Position numbers and translations under genes: made by a program. The notes below the pieces were generated by a model, which saw only the letters and a program-made list of their open reading frames with translations, was not told the origin of the DNA and searched no databases. This document shows, one piece after another, positions 49,264 to 57,196 of a stretch of DNA of 64,000 bases (position 1 is the stretch's first letter; each line of letters opens with the position of its first letter). The stretch comes from Actinomycetes bacterium (GTDB lineage Bacteria; Actinomycetota; Actinomycetes; Actinomycetales; Microbacteriaceae), in contig JAEYZI010000034.1 of the NCBI GenBank assembly GCA_023428065.1, positions 10,086 through 74,085 of the forward strand. Reading direction: 5' to 3'.

Positions 49264-49863
49264 ATGCTGTACGAGCACCTCGGCCACAGCCCGCGCGTCG
49301 ATCCGAGCGCGGTCATCGCGCCGACCGCCGTCGTGTCGGGCGACGTCACGATCGGCCCCGGATGCCAGGTGCTGCACGGCGCCGTCATCAGCGCCGAGGG
49401 GGGTCCCATCACGATCGGCGCGTCGAGCATCGTCATGGAGAACGCGCTCCTGCGGGCGAGCTCGACCGACCCGCTGCACATCGGCGACCACGTGCTCGTC
49501 GGGCCCATGGCATCCGTCTCGGGCGCGACGATCGGCGACGAGGTCTTCCTCGCGACCGGTTCACGCGTCTTCAACGGCGCGCGCATCGGCGCCCGCAGCG
49601 AGGTGCGCATCAACGCCGTCGTGCACCTGCGCACGGCGCTCCCCGAGGGCTCGACCGTGCCGATCGCGTGGGTCGCGGTGGGCGACCCGCCGCGCATCCT
49701 GAGCCCCGACCGGCACGAGGAGATCTGGGAGATCCAGCAGGGGCTCGACTTCCCCGGCTACGTGTTCGGTCTCGACCGCTCGACCCCCGACCTCATGGTG
49801 CAGCTCACCGAGCGCTACGCGCGCCATCTCGCGCGGCACGCGGACGACCGTCCCGTCGGCTGA
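49264..49863 (+). CDS. Gamma-carbonic-anhydrase-like hexapeptide-repeat protein without metal ligands
   Basis: Left-handed beta-helix protein of 199 residues with about seven hexapeptide turns (IAPTAVVSGDVTIGPGCQ, IGDHVLVGPMASVSG, IGDEVFLATGSRV). The family markers for carbonic anhydrase (His after NIQDG and HxxxxH in VGHxAxLHG) read IVMENALL and VGPMASVSG here, so the three zinc His are missing. It is more likely an acyltransferase-like or structural protein. TAGCCT at 49252-49257, six bases before the ATG, suggests a leaderless mRNA. Its stop TGA abuts the convergent stop (TGATCA). Confidence 0.8.
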   Translation: MLYEHLGHSPRVDPSAVIAPTAVVSGDVTIGPGCQVLHGAVISAEGGPITIGASSIVMENALLRASSTDPLHIGDHVLVGPMASVSGATIGDEVFLATGSRVFNGARIGARSEVRINAVVHLRTALPEGSTVPIAWVAVGDPPRILSPDRHEEIWEIQQGLDFPGYVFGLDRSTPDLMVQLTERYARHLARHADDRPVG

Positions 49864-50610
49864 TCAGGTCTTGTTCCACACCTTGCCGAGCACGAGCGGG
49901 AGCAGCACGAGCGAGCGCAGGTCGATGAGGGCGTGAACGATGATCGGCAGCACGATCGAGCCCGATACCAGGTAGAGGAAGGCGAACACCACGCCCAGCA
50001 GGGTCGCCGCGAGCACGCCGACCCACTTCTGGTACAGGTGCAGGGCGCCGAAGAGCACGGTCGCGAGCGCGAAGGCGAGGGGTCCGTCGCCCACGACGCC
50101 GAACAGCAGCGCGGGCATCGCGAGTCGGAACATCGTCTCCTCGAAGACGCCCGCCGAGAGCGCGAGACCCGCGCCGTAGGGAAGCTCGCTGCGCGTGCGG
50201 GGGAGGAGCGCCCCCACGTCGCCGAGCTTCGGCACGTCGTCGATCGTCGCGTCGCGCAGCAGCAGCACGGGCAGCACGAGCCCGACCGCGAGCGCGACGC
50301 CCGCCCCGATCGCGATGCCGCGCCCGAGGCCCGTGTCGAGGAAGAAGTCGCGGGATGCCGCGATCGGCGCCCATGCCTGTGCGTCGTGCAGCGCCTCAGG
50401 CACGAGATCCCACGTCGCGAGCAGCACCGCGGCCGAGAGTCCGCCGAAGACGAGCACCGACTCCACGAGCCAGCGCCGCATGACCTTCTGCCGACGCGCC
50501 GTCGCGCGCATCCGCCGGAACCGGGCGTACTCGCGCCGTTCGCGCGTGACGGCCCGCCACGCGAGCAACGCCACGACGACCAGCAGGAGGGCGAGCAGCT
50601 GCGGGTCCAC
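49864..50610 (-). CDS. CPBP-family intramembrane metalloprotease
   Basis: A 248-residue membrane protein with about six to seven hydrophobic segments and the three Abi/CPBP motifs: EExxxR in FEETMFRLAMP, FxxxH in FGALHLYQ and HxxxD in VHALIDLRS. These form a glutamate/His metal site inside the membrane that cleaves peptides or prenylated chains. Target unknown. GTG at 50610 is supported by CAGAAT on the minus strand (50622-50617), six bases upstream. Divergent from the MFS exporter gene. Confidence 0.87.
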   Translation of the reverse strand: MDPQLLALLLVVVALLAWRAVTRERREYARFRRMRATARRQKVMRRWLVESVLVFGGLSAAVLLATWDLVPEALHDAQAWAPIAASRDFFLDTGLGRGIAIGAGVALAVGLVLPVLLLRDATIDDVPKLGDVGALLPRTRSELPYGAGLALSAGVFEETMFRLAMPALLFGVVGDGPLAFALATVLFGALHLYQKWVGVLAATLLGVVFAFLYLVSGSIVLPIIVHALIDLRSLVLLPLVLGKVWNKT

Positions 50611-50667
50611 CGTGTCATTCTGCCGGGTCGGGAATGCCGGATGCCGCGCGCGCCTTGAACACCCACG

Positions 50668-52134
50668 ATGACGAAGAACGATGTCGGGCTGCGGTCCGAG
50701 CGCGGACCGATCCTCCTCGCGATCATGGTGGCCACGGGCGTCGTGGCGATCGACGCGACGGTCGTCTCGACGGCGGTCACCTCGATCGTCGGCGACATCG
50801 GGGGGTTCGCGCAGTTCCCGTGGCTGTTCTCGGTGTACCTGCTGACCCAGTCGGTCACGGTGCCGGTCTACGCGAAGCTCGCCGACACGATCGGGCGCAA
50901 GCGCATCATCCTCTTCGGGCTGGGCGTCTTCCTGCTCGCCTCGGTGCTGTGCGCGTTCGCGTGGAACATGCCGAGTCTCATCGCGTTCCGCGCGCTGCAG
51001 GGGATCGGCGCGGGCGCCATCCTGCCCATCACGATCACGATCATCGGCGACATCTACACGGTCGAGGAGCGCGCGCGCACGCAGGGCTACGTCGCGAGCG
51101 TGTGGGCGATCGCGGCGGTCGCCGGACCCGCGCTCGGGGGTCTGTTCGCGATGGCCGACCTCTGGCGCGGCATCTTCCTCATCAACATCCCGCTGTGCGC
51201 CCTCGCGTTCTGGCTCATCGCGCGCGGCTACCACGAGACCCTCACGCGCACCCGCCATCGCATCGACGTCGCGGGCGCCGTGCTGCTGACCGCGGCGCTC
51301 AGCCTCCTGCTGCTCGGGGTGCTCGAGGGCGGCAACTCGTGGGCGTGGGCGAGCCCCGCGTCGTTCTCCGTCTTCGGTGCCGGGCTCGCGCTCCTCGTGG
51401 CGTTCGCGCTCGTCGAGCGCCGCGCTGCGGAGCCCGTGCTGCCGCTGTGGGTGCTGAGCCGACCCCTCCTGCGCTCGACCAACGTCGTGGGGCTCGGGGT
51501 GGGTGCGGCACTCATCGGGCTCACGGCGTTCGTGCCCACCTACCTGCAGATCGGGCTCGGCATGAGCCCGCTCGTCGCGGGCCTCGCGCTCACGACCCTC
51601 CTGATCGGATGGCCCATCGCGGCGTCGCTGTCGGGTCGCCTCTACCTGCGGATCGGCTTCCGGGCCACCTCGATCCTCGGTGCCGCGATCATCGTGCTCG
51701 GCACGGTCGCGCTCGCACTGCTCGGTCCGTTCCCGTCGATGTGGGGGGTCGCGATCGTCGCGTTCGTCATCGGACTCGGTTTCGGCTTCGCGGCGGTGCC
51801 GACGCTCGTCGCGGCGCAGGCGAGCGTCGGGTGGGACGAGCGCGGCGTCGTCACGGGCGCCAACATGTTCGCGCGGGCGATCGGGCAGGCGGTCGGTGCG
51901 GCCGTGCTCGGGGCCGTCGCGAACGGCGTCATCGCCGCTCGCGGCGGGGACGAGTCCGACCCGGCGACGATCGTCGCGGCGTCGACGGCCGTGTTCGCAG
52001 GCACCGCGGTCGTCGCGGTGCTGCTGCTGGCGGCGGCGCTCTCGATGCCCCGGGACCGCCCCGCGCCGGCCGCAGCCGCATCCGGGGCGACCGATCCCGC
52101 GCCGCCCACGGGTCCGGTTGCCCAGGTCGGCTGA
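50668..52134 (+). CDS. MFS exporter, DHA2 (EmrB/QacA) family
   Basis: Drug:proton antiporter type with 14 membrane segments and 488 residues. Motif A between helices 2 and 3 reads AKLADTIGRKRI, motif C-like VAGPALGGLFA lies in helix 5, and the N-terminus MTKNDVGLRSERGP is cytosolic. It starts at ATG 50668; no clear ribosome-binding site is seen. Substrate unknown. A TetR or MarR partner is not adjacent. Confidence 0.9.
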   Translation: MTKNDVGLRSERGPILLAIMVATGVVAIDATVVSTAVTSIVGDIGGFAQFPWLFSVYLLTQSVTVPVYAKLADTIGRKRIILFGLGVFLLASVLCAFAWNMPSLIAFRALQGIGAGAILPITITIIGDIYTVEERARTQGYVASVWAIAAVAGPALGGLFAMADLWRGIFLINIPLCALAFWLIARGYHETLTRTRHRIDVAGAVLLTAALSLLLLGVLEGGNSWAWASPASFSVFGAGLALLVAFALVERRAAEPVLPLWVLSRPLLRSTNVVGLGVGAALIGLTAFVPTYLQIGLGMSPLVAGLALTTLLIGWPIAASLSGRLYLRIGFRATSILGAAIIVLGTVALALLGPFPSMWGVAIVAFVIGLGFGFAAVPTLVAAQASVGWDERGVVTGANMFARAIGQAVGAAVLGAVANGVIAARGGDESDPATIVAASTAVFAGTAVVAVLLLAAALSMPRDRPAPAAAASGATDPAPPTGPVAQVG

Positions 52135-52138
52135 GACC

Positions 52139-52723
52139 TCAGCAGGCGGTCCAGATGCCGAGGCCGGCGGCCTGGGCAGTGTCCTCGGCGGCCTCGAACT
52201 CGGCAGCCCACAGCACGTTGGGCTCGAGCACGACGGTCTCCGCGTAGCCCTCGCGCACGAGGTCGAGGTTCACGAGCGCGCCGTCGTCCGTGAACAGGAA
52301 CAGCAGCGACCGGCCGTACTTGTCGAGGGGGCGCACGTCGGCGACGGTGCGCACGTGCGTACCCTCGGGCAGCACGGAGCGGAGGCGCTGGGTCGCGACG
52401 TCGCCCCAGCACTCGGCGTGCTCGCCGATCTCGGGCGTGTCGATGCCGAGCAGGCGCACCTTGCGTCCGTCGGTGAGGAAGAGCGTGTCGCCGTCGTGCA
52501 CGTACTCGACCCACGCCTCGCCCGCGTCCGCGGGAACGGCGGGTGTCTCGAGCTCGACCGACGCGCCGGGCACGGGCGGTTGCGCGGGCCCGGGCGACGC
52601 GCTCGAGACCCCGGGAGGCTCGGGCGCGAGCGCGTCGCGCACACCCCGCTCGATGCCGACCGAGATGACGGCGGCGAGCGCGACGGCGACCACGACGCCG
52701 AGGATGCTGCGCAGGATCTTCAC
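52139..52723 (-). CDS. Staphylococcal-nuclease-like thermonuclease, membrane-anchored or secreted
   Basis: A 194-residue protein with an N-terminal hydrophobic segment (LRSILGVVVAVALAAVIS), a Pro/Ala linker and an SNase domain. The catalytic Asp, Arg, Asp, Glu and Arg are present in VHDGDTLFL, KVRLLGIDTPEIG and DKYGRSLLFLF. It degrades extracellular or surface DNA and RNA with Ca2+ (family knowledge). Starts with GTG; CAGACT on the minus strand (52735-52730) lies six bases upstream. Convergent with the MFS gene and divergent from mazG at only 26 bases. Confidence 0.92.
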   Translation of the reverse strand: MKILRSILGVVVAVALAAVISVGIERGVRDALAPEPPGVSSASPGPAQPPVPGASVELETPAVPADAGEAWVEYVHDGDTLFLTDGRKVRLLGIDTPEIGEHAECWGDVATQRLRSVLPEGTHVRTVADVRPLDKYGRSLLFLFTDDGALVNLDLVREGYAETVVLEPNVLWAAEFEAAEDTAQAAGLGIWTAC

Positions 52724-52729
52724 GGCACG

Positions 52730-52742
52730 AGTCTGGCAGTCT
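52730..52742. promoter_or_regulatory. Back-to-back -10 elements of the nuclease and mazG genes
   Basis: AGTCTG (52730-52735; CAGACT on the minus strand) and CAGTCT (52737-52742) are separated by one base. Each lies six to seven bases before its own start codon (GTG at 52723 minus, ATG at 52750 plus), so both genes are predicted to be leaderless and to share one tiny divergent promoter of 26 bases. No -35 box is evident. Confidence 0.5.
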
Positions 52743-52749
52743 GGGGCGC

Positions 52750-53433
52750 ATGAGCGAGCCTCCCGTCGTGCCGACCACGCCGCATCCGAAGGTCGAGGAG
52801 CTCATCGCCGTGCTCGAGCACCTGCGCGCGCCCGGGGGATGCGCCTGGGACCGCGATCAGACGCACGCCTCCCTCGTGCAGTATCTCGTCGAGGAGACCT
52901 ACGAGCTCGTCGACGCGATCGAGGCGGGTGACGACGCGGAGCTCGTCGAGGAGCTCGGCGACGTGCTGTACCAGGTGATCTTCCACTCCGACATCGCGGC
53001 CGAGGAGGGGCGCTTCACGCTCGAGGACGTCGCGGCCCACATGACCGCGAAGATGGTCGGTCGGCACCCGCACGTCTTCGGCGACGCGGTCGCCGACACC
53101 CCGGATGACGTCATGGCGAGGTGGGACGAGCTCAAGCGCGTCGAGAAGCCGGGGCGCGAGAGCGTGCTCGACGGCATCCCGCAGGGCATGCCCGCGCTCG
53201 CTCTCGCGGCGAAGCTCGTGGGGCGCGCGGAGAAGGTGGGACTCGCGCCGCGTGCCGCGGATCCCGTCGCGGCGAGCGAGGAGGAGCTCGGCGACGAGCT
53301 GCTCGCGACGGTCGTCGCGGCCCGCGCGGCGGGGCTCGACCCGGAGCGCGCCCTGCGCGACGCGCTCCGGCGCCTGCAGGACGACATCCGGAAGGCCGAG
53401 GAGCCGCCTCAGGATCCGGCGCGCGCGCGGTAG
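52750..53433 (+). CDS. mazG: MazG nucleoside triphosphate pyrophosphohydrolase
   Basis: All-helical NTP-PPase of 227 residues that clears non-canonical or oxidised nucleotides and may lower ppGpp. It has GGCAWDRDQTHASL (CPWD in most members), the metal site EETYELVDAIE with EELGDVLYQV and the segment MVGRHPHVFGDAVADT. The second, C-terminal catalytic copy of two-domain MazG is absent, as in other short actinobacterial forms. Conserved neighbour of mfd and eno in actinobacteria. The 3' end overlaps the convergent CGNR gene by 25 bases. Confidence 0.95.
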   Translation: MSEPPVVPTTPHPKVEELIAVLEHLRAPGGCAWDRDQTHASLVQYLVEETYELVDAIEAGDDAELVEELGDVLYQVIFHSDIAAEEGRFTLEDVAAHMTAKMVGRHPHVFGDAVADTPDDVMARWDELKRVEKPGRESVLDGIPQGMPALALAAKLVGRAEKVGLAPRAADPVAASEEELGDELLATVVAARAAGLDPERALRDALRRLQDDIRKAEEPPQDPARAR

Positions 53434-53957
53434 GCGCGCACCGCCATCCGGTTGCCGCAGCGGGCGGAGCAGAAGCGCTTCGAGCCGTTCTTCGAGAAGT
53501 CGACGAAGACGCCGACGCAGTCGTCGGCCTCGCAATGGCGCAGGCGGTCGAGGCGTTCGGCGCGCACGACGTCGATGAACGCCATCGCGGCCTCGACGAG
53601 CAGGCGCTGGGCGAGCGGCGCGTCGTTGTCGATCGCGTGGATGTGCCACCCGAGCCCGTCGTGGTCGACGAGTCGGGGGACCGCGTGCGCGTCGGCGAGG
53701 GTCTCGTTGACCCAGTCGACGACGGCGTCCTGGTCTTCGCCCCAGATGCCCCGCACGCTCTCGCGCATCTCGCGCACCTGCGCGAGCTCGCGCTCGTCGC
53801 GGTCGATGCGTCCCGTGAAGGTCCAGCGGGAGAGCAGTCGCGCCAGATCGTCGGTCGTCGAGAGTTCGTCGGTGCCGCTCTCGGAGGCCTCCGCGACGGT
53901 GTCGAGCAGCGCCTGGAGGAACGTGAGATTCAGTTCGGTGTCATGGGTGAAAAGCAT
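53409..53957 (-). CDS. CGNR zinc-finger / ABATE-domain regulator
   Basis: A 182-residue protein with an N-terminal ABATE-type domain (NLTFLQALLDTV) and a C-terminal CGNR zinc finger. The zinc ligands are Cys in HCEADDC and in RFCSARC, followed by CGNRMAVRAYR. The family is considered to hold stress-linked transcription regulators. AGGAGT lies just before the ATG at 53957. The gene is divergent from a DMT exporter whose promoter overlaps this ribosome-binding site, so it may repress that exporter. Confidence 0.9.
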   Translation of the reverse strand: MLFTHDTELNLTFLQALLDTVAEASESGTDELSTTDDLARLLSRWTFTGRIDRDERELAQVREMRESVRGIWGEDQDAVVDWVNETLADAHAVPRLVDHDGLGWHIHAIDNDAPLAQRLLVEAAMAFIDVVRAERLDRLRHCEADDCVGVFVDFSKNGSKRFCSARCGNRMAVRAYRARAGS

Positions 53958-53987
53958 TTGACTCCTGACCGCGGCGAGCGCTACTGT
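53958..53987 (+). promoter_or_regulatory. Promoter of the DMT exporter gene
   Basis: TTGACT (53958-53963) and TACTGT (53982-53987) with an 18-base spacer point toward the exporter gene. The -35 box begins directly next to the CGNR start codon on the other strand. Confidence 0.6.
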
Positions 53988-54031
53988 CACGACTGAAGCC
54001 AACTTAGCCCATGACACTGACGGGAGCATCC

Positions 54032-55036
54032 ATGCATCGCGGTACCGCCTCCGCTGGGCGGGGAGCCCTCGGCATCGCGATGGGCCTCGCCGCAGGCCTC
54101 GCCTTCGGCGCAGGCGGCACGATCGTGAAGCCCCTCTTCGCGGAGGGGTGGAGCCCGGGTGCCGCCGTCTTCGGCCGCCTGCTCGTCGCGGCCGTCGTGC
54201 TCGCGATCCCGGCGCTCGCCGCCGTGCGCTTCGACGTGCGTCCGATCCTGCGCGCGTGGCGCATCGTGCTCGCCTATGCCGTGCTCGCGGTCGCGGGCGT
54301 GCAGCTTGCGTTCTACGCCTCGATCGAGCGCATCCCCGTGAGCATCGCGCTCCTCATCGAGTACCTCGCGCCCGTCGCCCTGCTGCTGCTCGCGTGGGGG
54401 CGCACCCGACGTATGCCGCACCGCCTCGTGCTCGTCGGCGCCGCCCTCGCGGTGGGCGGTCTCGTGCTCGTCATCGGCCCGGTCGGCACGGTCGCGCTCG
54501 ATCCGGTCGGGATCGTGCTCGCAGCCGTCGCGATGATCGGCGTCGCCTTCTACTACGTCGTGGGCGAGCGGCTCCCCGCTGCGGTGCCGCCCGTCACGCT
54601 CGCGTGGTCGGGCTTCGTGCTGGGCGCCCTCGCGCTCGGGCTCGCGGGGCTCGTCGGCGTCCTGCCCATGCACGCGACCTTCGCCGAGGTGGACTTCTTC
54701 GGCATGCGCACCGGGTGGTGGGTTCCGCTCGTGACCGTCGGCGTCGTCTCGACGGCGTTCGCGTACGTCGCGGGCATCACCGCGATCACGCTCCTCGGCA
54801 CGCGCGTCGCCTCGTTCCTCGGGCTCGGCGAGGTGATCTTCGCCGGGATCATCGGCTGGATCGTGCTCGGCGAGGCGATCGCCCCGCTCGGCCTGCTCGG
54901 CGCCGCGCTCATCCTCGCGGGGATCGTGCTCGTGCGACTCGAGCCCTCCGCCGCGCGACCCGCGCCCGAGCCGCTGCCGGATGCGGACACGCGTCTCGCC
55001 GAGGACGCGGATGCGCCCGCGCCCTCGGCGACCTGA
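54032..55036 (+). CDS. EamA/DMT-family transporter (RhtA-like)
   Basis: Membrane protein of 334 residues with ten hydrophobic segments in two EamA halves (LGIAMGLAAGLAFGAGGTIV at the start, VSIALLIEYLAPVALLLLAWG in the middle, TRVASFLGLGEVIFAGIIGW in the second half) and a charged tail. It exports amino acids or metabolites. ATG at 54032 is preferred because GGGAG lies five bases before it; ATG at 54011, seven codons upstream, is an alternative. Confidence 0.87.
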   Translation: MHRGTASAGRGALGIAMGLAAGLAFGAGGTIVKPLFAEGWSPGAAVFGRLLVAAVVLAIPALAAVRFDVRPILRAWRIVLAYAVLAVAGVQLAFYASIERIPVSIALLIEYLAPVALLLLAWGRTRRMPHRLVLVGAALAVGGLVLVIGPVGTVALDPVGIVLAAVAMIGVAFYYVVGERLPAAVPPVTLAWSGFVLGALALGLAGLVGVLPMHATFAEVDFFGMRTGWWVPLVTVGVVSTAFAYVAGITAITLLGTRVASFLGLGEVIFAGIIGWIVLGEAIAPLGLLGAALILAGIVLVRLEPSAARPAPEPLPDADTRLAEDADAPAPSAT

Positions 55037-55060
55037 GCTGTCGCGTCAGCCGACCGCGCG

Positions 55061-56125
55061 TCAGGCGATCCGGCTGCCCGCCGCGAGTCGGCGCGCCGGC
55101 GCGCGGGTGCGCGCGACGGCCCCGACGAGGAGCGCGATCGCGAGCGCCGCGTGGATCCCGAGACCGACGGCCCAGCTCGGCACCGTGCTCTCGATGACCT
55201 CCCGCGCGCTCTGCGAGACGTAGCCGCCCGGATCCTCGCACTCCGACCACGACGCGGTGAGCGCGGGCGGCAGCTGCGCCTGGCGTACGCCGTACTTGAG
55301 CGTGCCGAACAGGTCGTCGGGGTTGCCGTAGCGGTCGAAGTGCGTGGGGGCCGCGTCGGCGAGCAGCACGTACGGGTTCGCGGCGAGCGTCCACCACACC
55401 GTGTCGAAGCGCGGCGCCGTGTACGTGTACTCCATGGGCGTGCACACGATGTCGACGGGCAGCCCCGTCGCCGGGTCGATCTCCTCGGAGGAGGCCTCCC
55501 AGTCGATCGTCTCGTTCGTCACGGTGATCGTCTGCTGGTTCACCGCCCCGCCGAGCGTGAAGGCGATGAGCGTGCCGACCGAGAGGAGCGCGACCACGAG
55601 GTAGGTCGCGACGACCGAGAACAGGGGACGACGGATGAGACCCGAGACCCCCACGCCGACCGCCGCGACGACGCCGAGCTCGACCGCGAGCACGAGGATC
55701 GACACGATCGCGGTGTCGACGGATGCGCCGCCGAGCACGAGCGCGAAGACGAGGAACGGGAGTGCCGCGACGAGGAAGCCGAGCGCCGTGATCCAGGCCG
55801 CGAGGAGCTTGCCGATCACGAGCTCGGACGTCGTGACGAGCGTCACCTGCGTCGTCGCGAGCGTGCCGTTGTCGCGGTCGCCGTTGATCGCGTTGCCGCT
55901 CAACGCGGGGGTCACGAGCGTGCCGAGCAGCAGCACGAAGTAGACGATGATCGAGTACAGCACCGCGCCGGGGGCGTCGCTCGTGGCGGTCGCGAGCGTC
56001 GTGAAGATCGTCACGACGAGCACGACGGCCACGAAGACGATCAGCAGCACGTACCAGGCCGCGCCGCGGATCCGCTGCTGCAGCTCGATCGACGCGACCG
56101 TCCACATCCGTCCGAGCCCGCTCAT
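55061..56125 (-). CDS. ABC-2 type transporter permease
   Basis: A 354-residue permease with about six membrane segments: one near the N-terminus, a cluster at residues 60-200, then a long extracytoplasmic loop with Asp/Glu and two Cys (VCTPMEYTY, WSECEDPGGY), and a last segment near 325. It works with the ATPase encoded just upstream. The ATG at 56125 overlaps that ATPase's stop (ATGA). Substrate unknown; the large loop suggests an exporter for a peptide or lipid. Confidence 0.85.
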   Translation of the reverse strand: MSGLGRMWTVASIELQQRIRGAAWYVLLIVFVAVVLVVTIFTTLATATSDAPGAVLYSIIVYFVLLLGTLVTPALSGNAINGDRDNGTLATTQVTLVTTSELVIGKLLAAWITALGFLVAALPFLVFALVLGGASVDTAIVSILVLAVELGVVAAVGVGVSGLIRRPLFSVVATYLVVALLSVGTLIAFTLGGAVNQQTITVTNETIDWEASSEEIDPATGLPVDIVCTPMEYTYTAPRFDTVWWTLAANPYVLLADAAPTHFDRYGNPDDLFGTLKYGVRQAQLPPALTASWSECEDPGGYVSQSAREVIESTVPSWAVGLGIHAALAIALLVGAVARTRAPARRLAAGSRIA

Positions 56126-57093
56126 CGTGCCCCCTCCCCGTCGGAGCTCAGATCGAGGAAGGTGTGCTCGAGGTCGCCGACCGCGGGGGCGAACGAGACG
56201 ACGCGGACACCGGCGCCCACGAGCGCCGCGAGCAGCTCGGCGGCGCGATCCTCGCCCGCGAGCGGCACGACGAGCCCCTGCGGCTCGGCCACGATGCGGT
56301 TCTCATCGACGCCCGCAGCGACGAGGGCGCGGCGCAGGTCCGTGCCGTCGACGGCGCGCACGCGCCAGCCGCGCTCGGCCGCGCGCGCGGCCTGCACGCG
56401 ATCCGCGCTCACGGTCGAACCCGCCTTGAGGAACACCGCGCGGTCGGCGAGCTCGTCGAGCTCCGCGAGCACGTGGCTCGAGACGACGACCGTGCGACCC
56501 TCCGCCGCGAGGCGCCGCAGCAGCACGCGCAGTGCGATCCGCGCCCCCGGATCGAGGCCGGATGCGGGCTCGTCGAGCAGGAGCACCGCGGGATCGTGCA
56601 CGAGCGCCCGGGCCAGGCTCAGACGCTGCTTCTGGCCCCGCGAGAGCACGCGCGTGGGGCGGTCCGCGAGCTCGTCGAGGTCGACGAGCGAGACGAGCTC
56701 GGCTGCTCGCGCGGCGGCCGCGGGGCGGGGGATATCGAAGAGCCGCGCCGTGAGCTCGAGGCTGCGGCGCACCGTGAGGTTCGGCCAGGATCCGAGCACG
56801 TCGGGCATCCAGCCGAGCCGGGCGCGCACGGCGGCGGGCTGCGCCACGGGATCGAGCCCGCCGATCCGGATGGTGCCGCGGTCGGGGACGAGGAGCGTCG
56901 CGAGCATGAGCAGGAGCGTCGTCTTGCCCGAGCCGTTCGGGCCGACGAGGCCCGTCACCTCGCCCGCGCGGGCGGTGAAGGTCACGGAACGCACGGCGTG
57001 CACGTCGCCGAACGACCGTGCGACATCCGAAACCTCGATGTCGGCGGGGGCGGGACTCGGATGCGGCTGGGGCAGCGCCTCGGTGCTCGTCAT
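56122..57093 (-). CDS. ABC-2 type transporter ATP-binding protein
   Basis: A 323-residue ATPase: Walker A GPNGSGKTTLL near residue 50, signature LSRGQKQR (Arg for the usual Gly), Walker B VLLLDEPASGLDP, switch His in SSHVLAEL, and a C-terminal extension of about 100 residues typical for exporter ATPases. TAGGGT on the minus strand (57105-57100), six bases before the ATG, predicts a leaderless mRNA. It energises the permease encoded next. Confidence 0.92.
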   Translation of the reverse strand: MTSTEALPQPHPSPAPADIEVSDVARSFGDVHAVRSVTFTARAGEVTGLVGPNGSGKTTLLLMLATLLVPDRGTIRIGGLDPVAQPAAVRARLGWMPDVLGSWPNLTVRRSLELTARLFDIPRPAAAARAAELVSLVDLDELADRPTRVLSRGQKQRLSLARALVHDPAVLLLDEPASGLDPGARIALRVLLRRLAAEGRTVVVSSHVLAELDELADRAVFLKAGSTVSADRVQAARAAERGWRVRAVDGTDLRRALVAAGVDENRIVAEPQGLVVPLAGEDRAAELLAALVGAGVRVVSFAPAVGDLEHTFLDLSSDGEGAR

Positions 57094-57196
57094 GCTGCGA
57101 CCCTAGGGCGTCGGCGACGGGGGTCGCGTCAGCCGCGGGGATGACGGCGAGCATCCCCCGGGCGGACGCGGCCGCGGCACCTGACACAATCGACGG

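Noticed and set aside
49264..49863. Plain gamma carbonic anhydrase call
   Set aside because: All three zinc His of the family are replaced.
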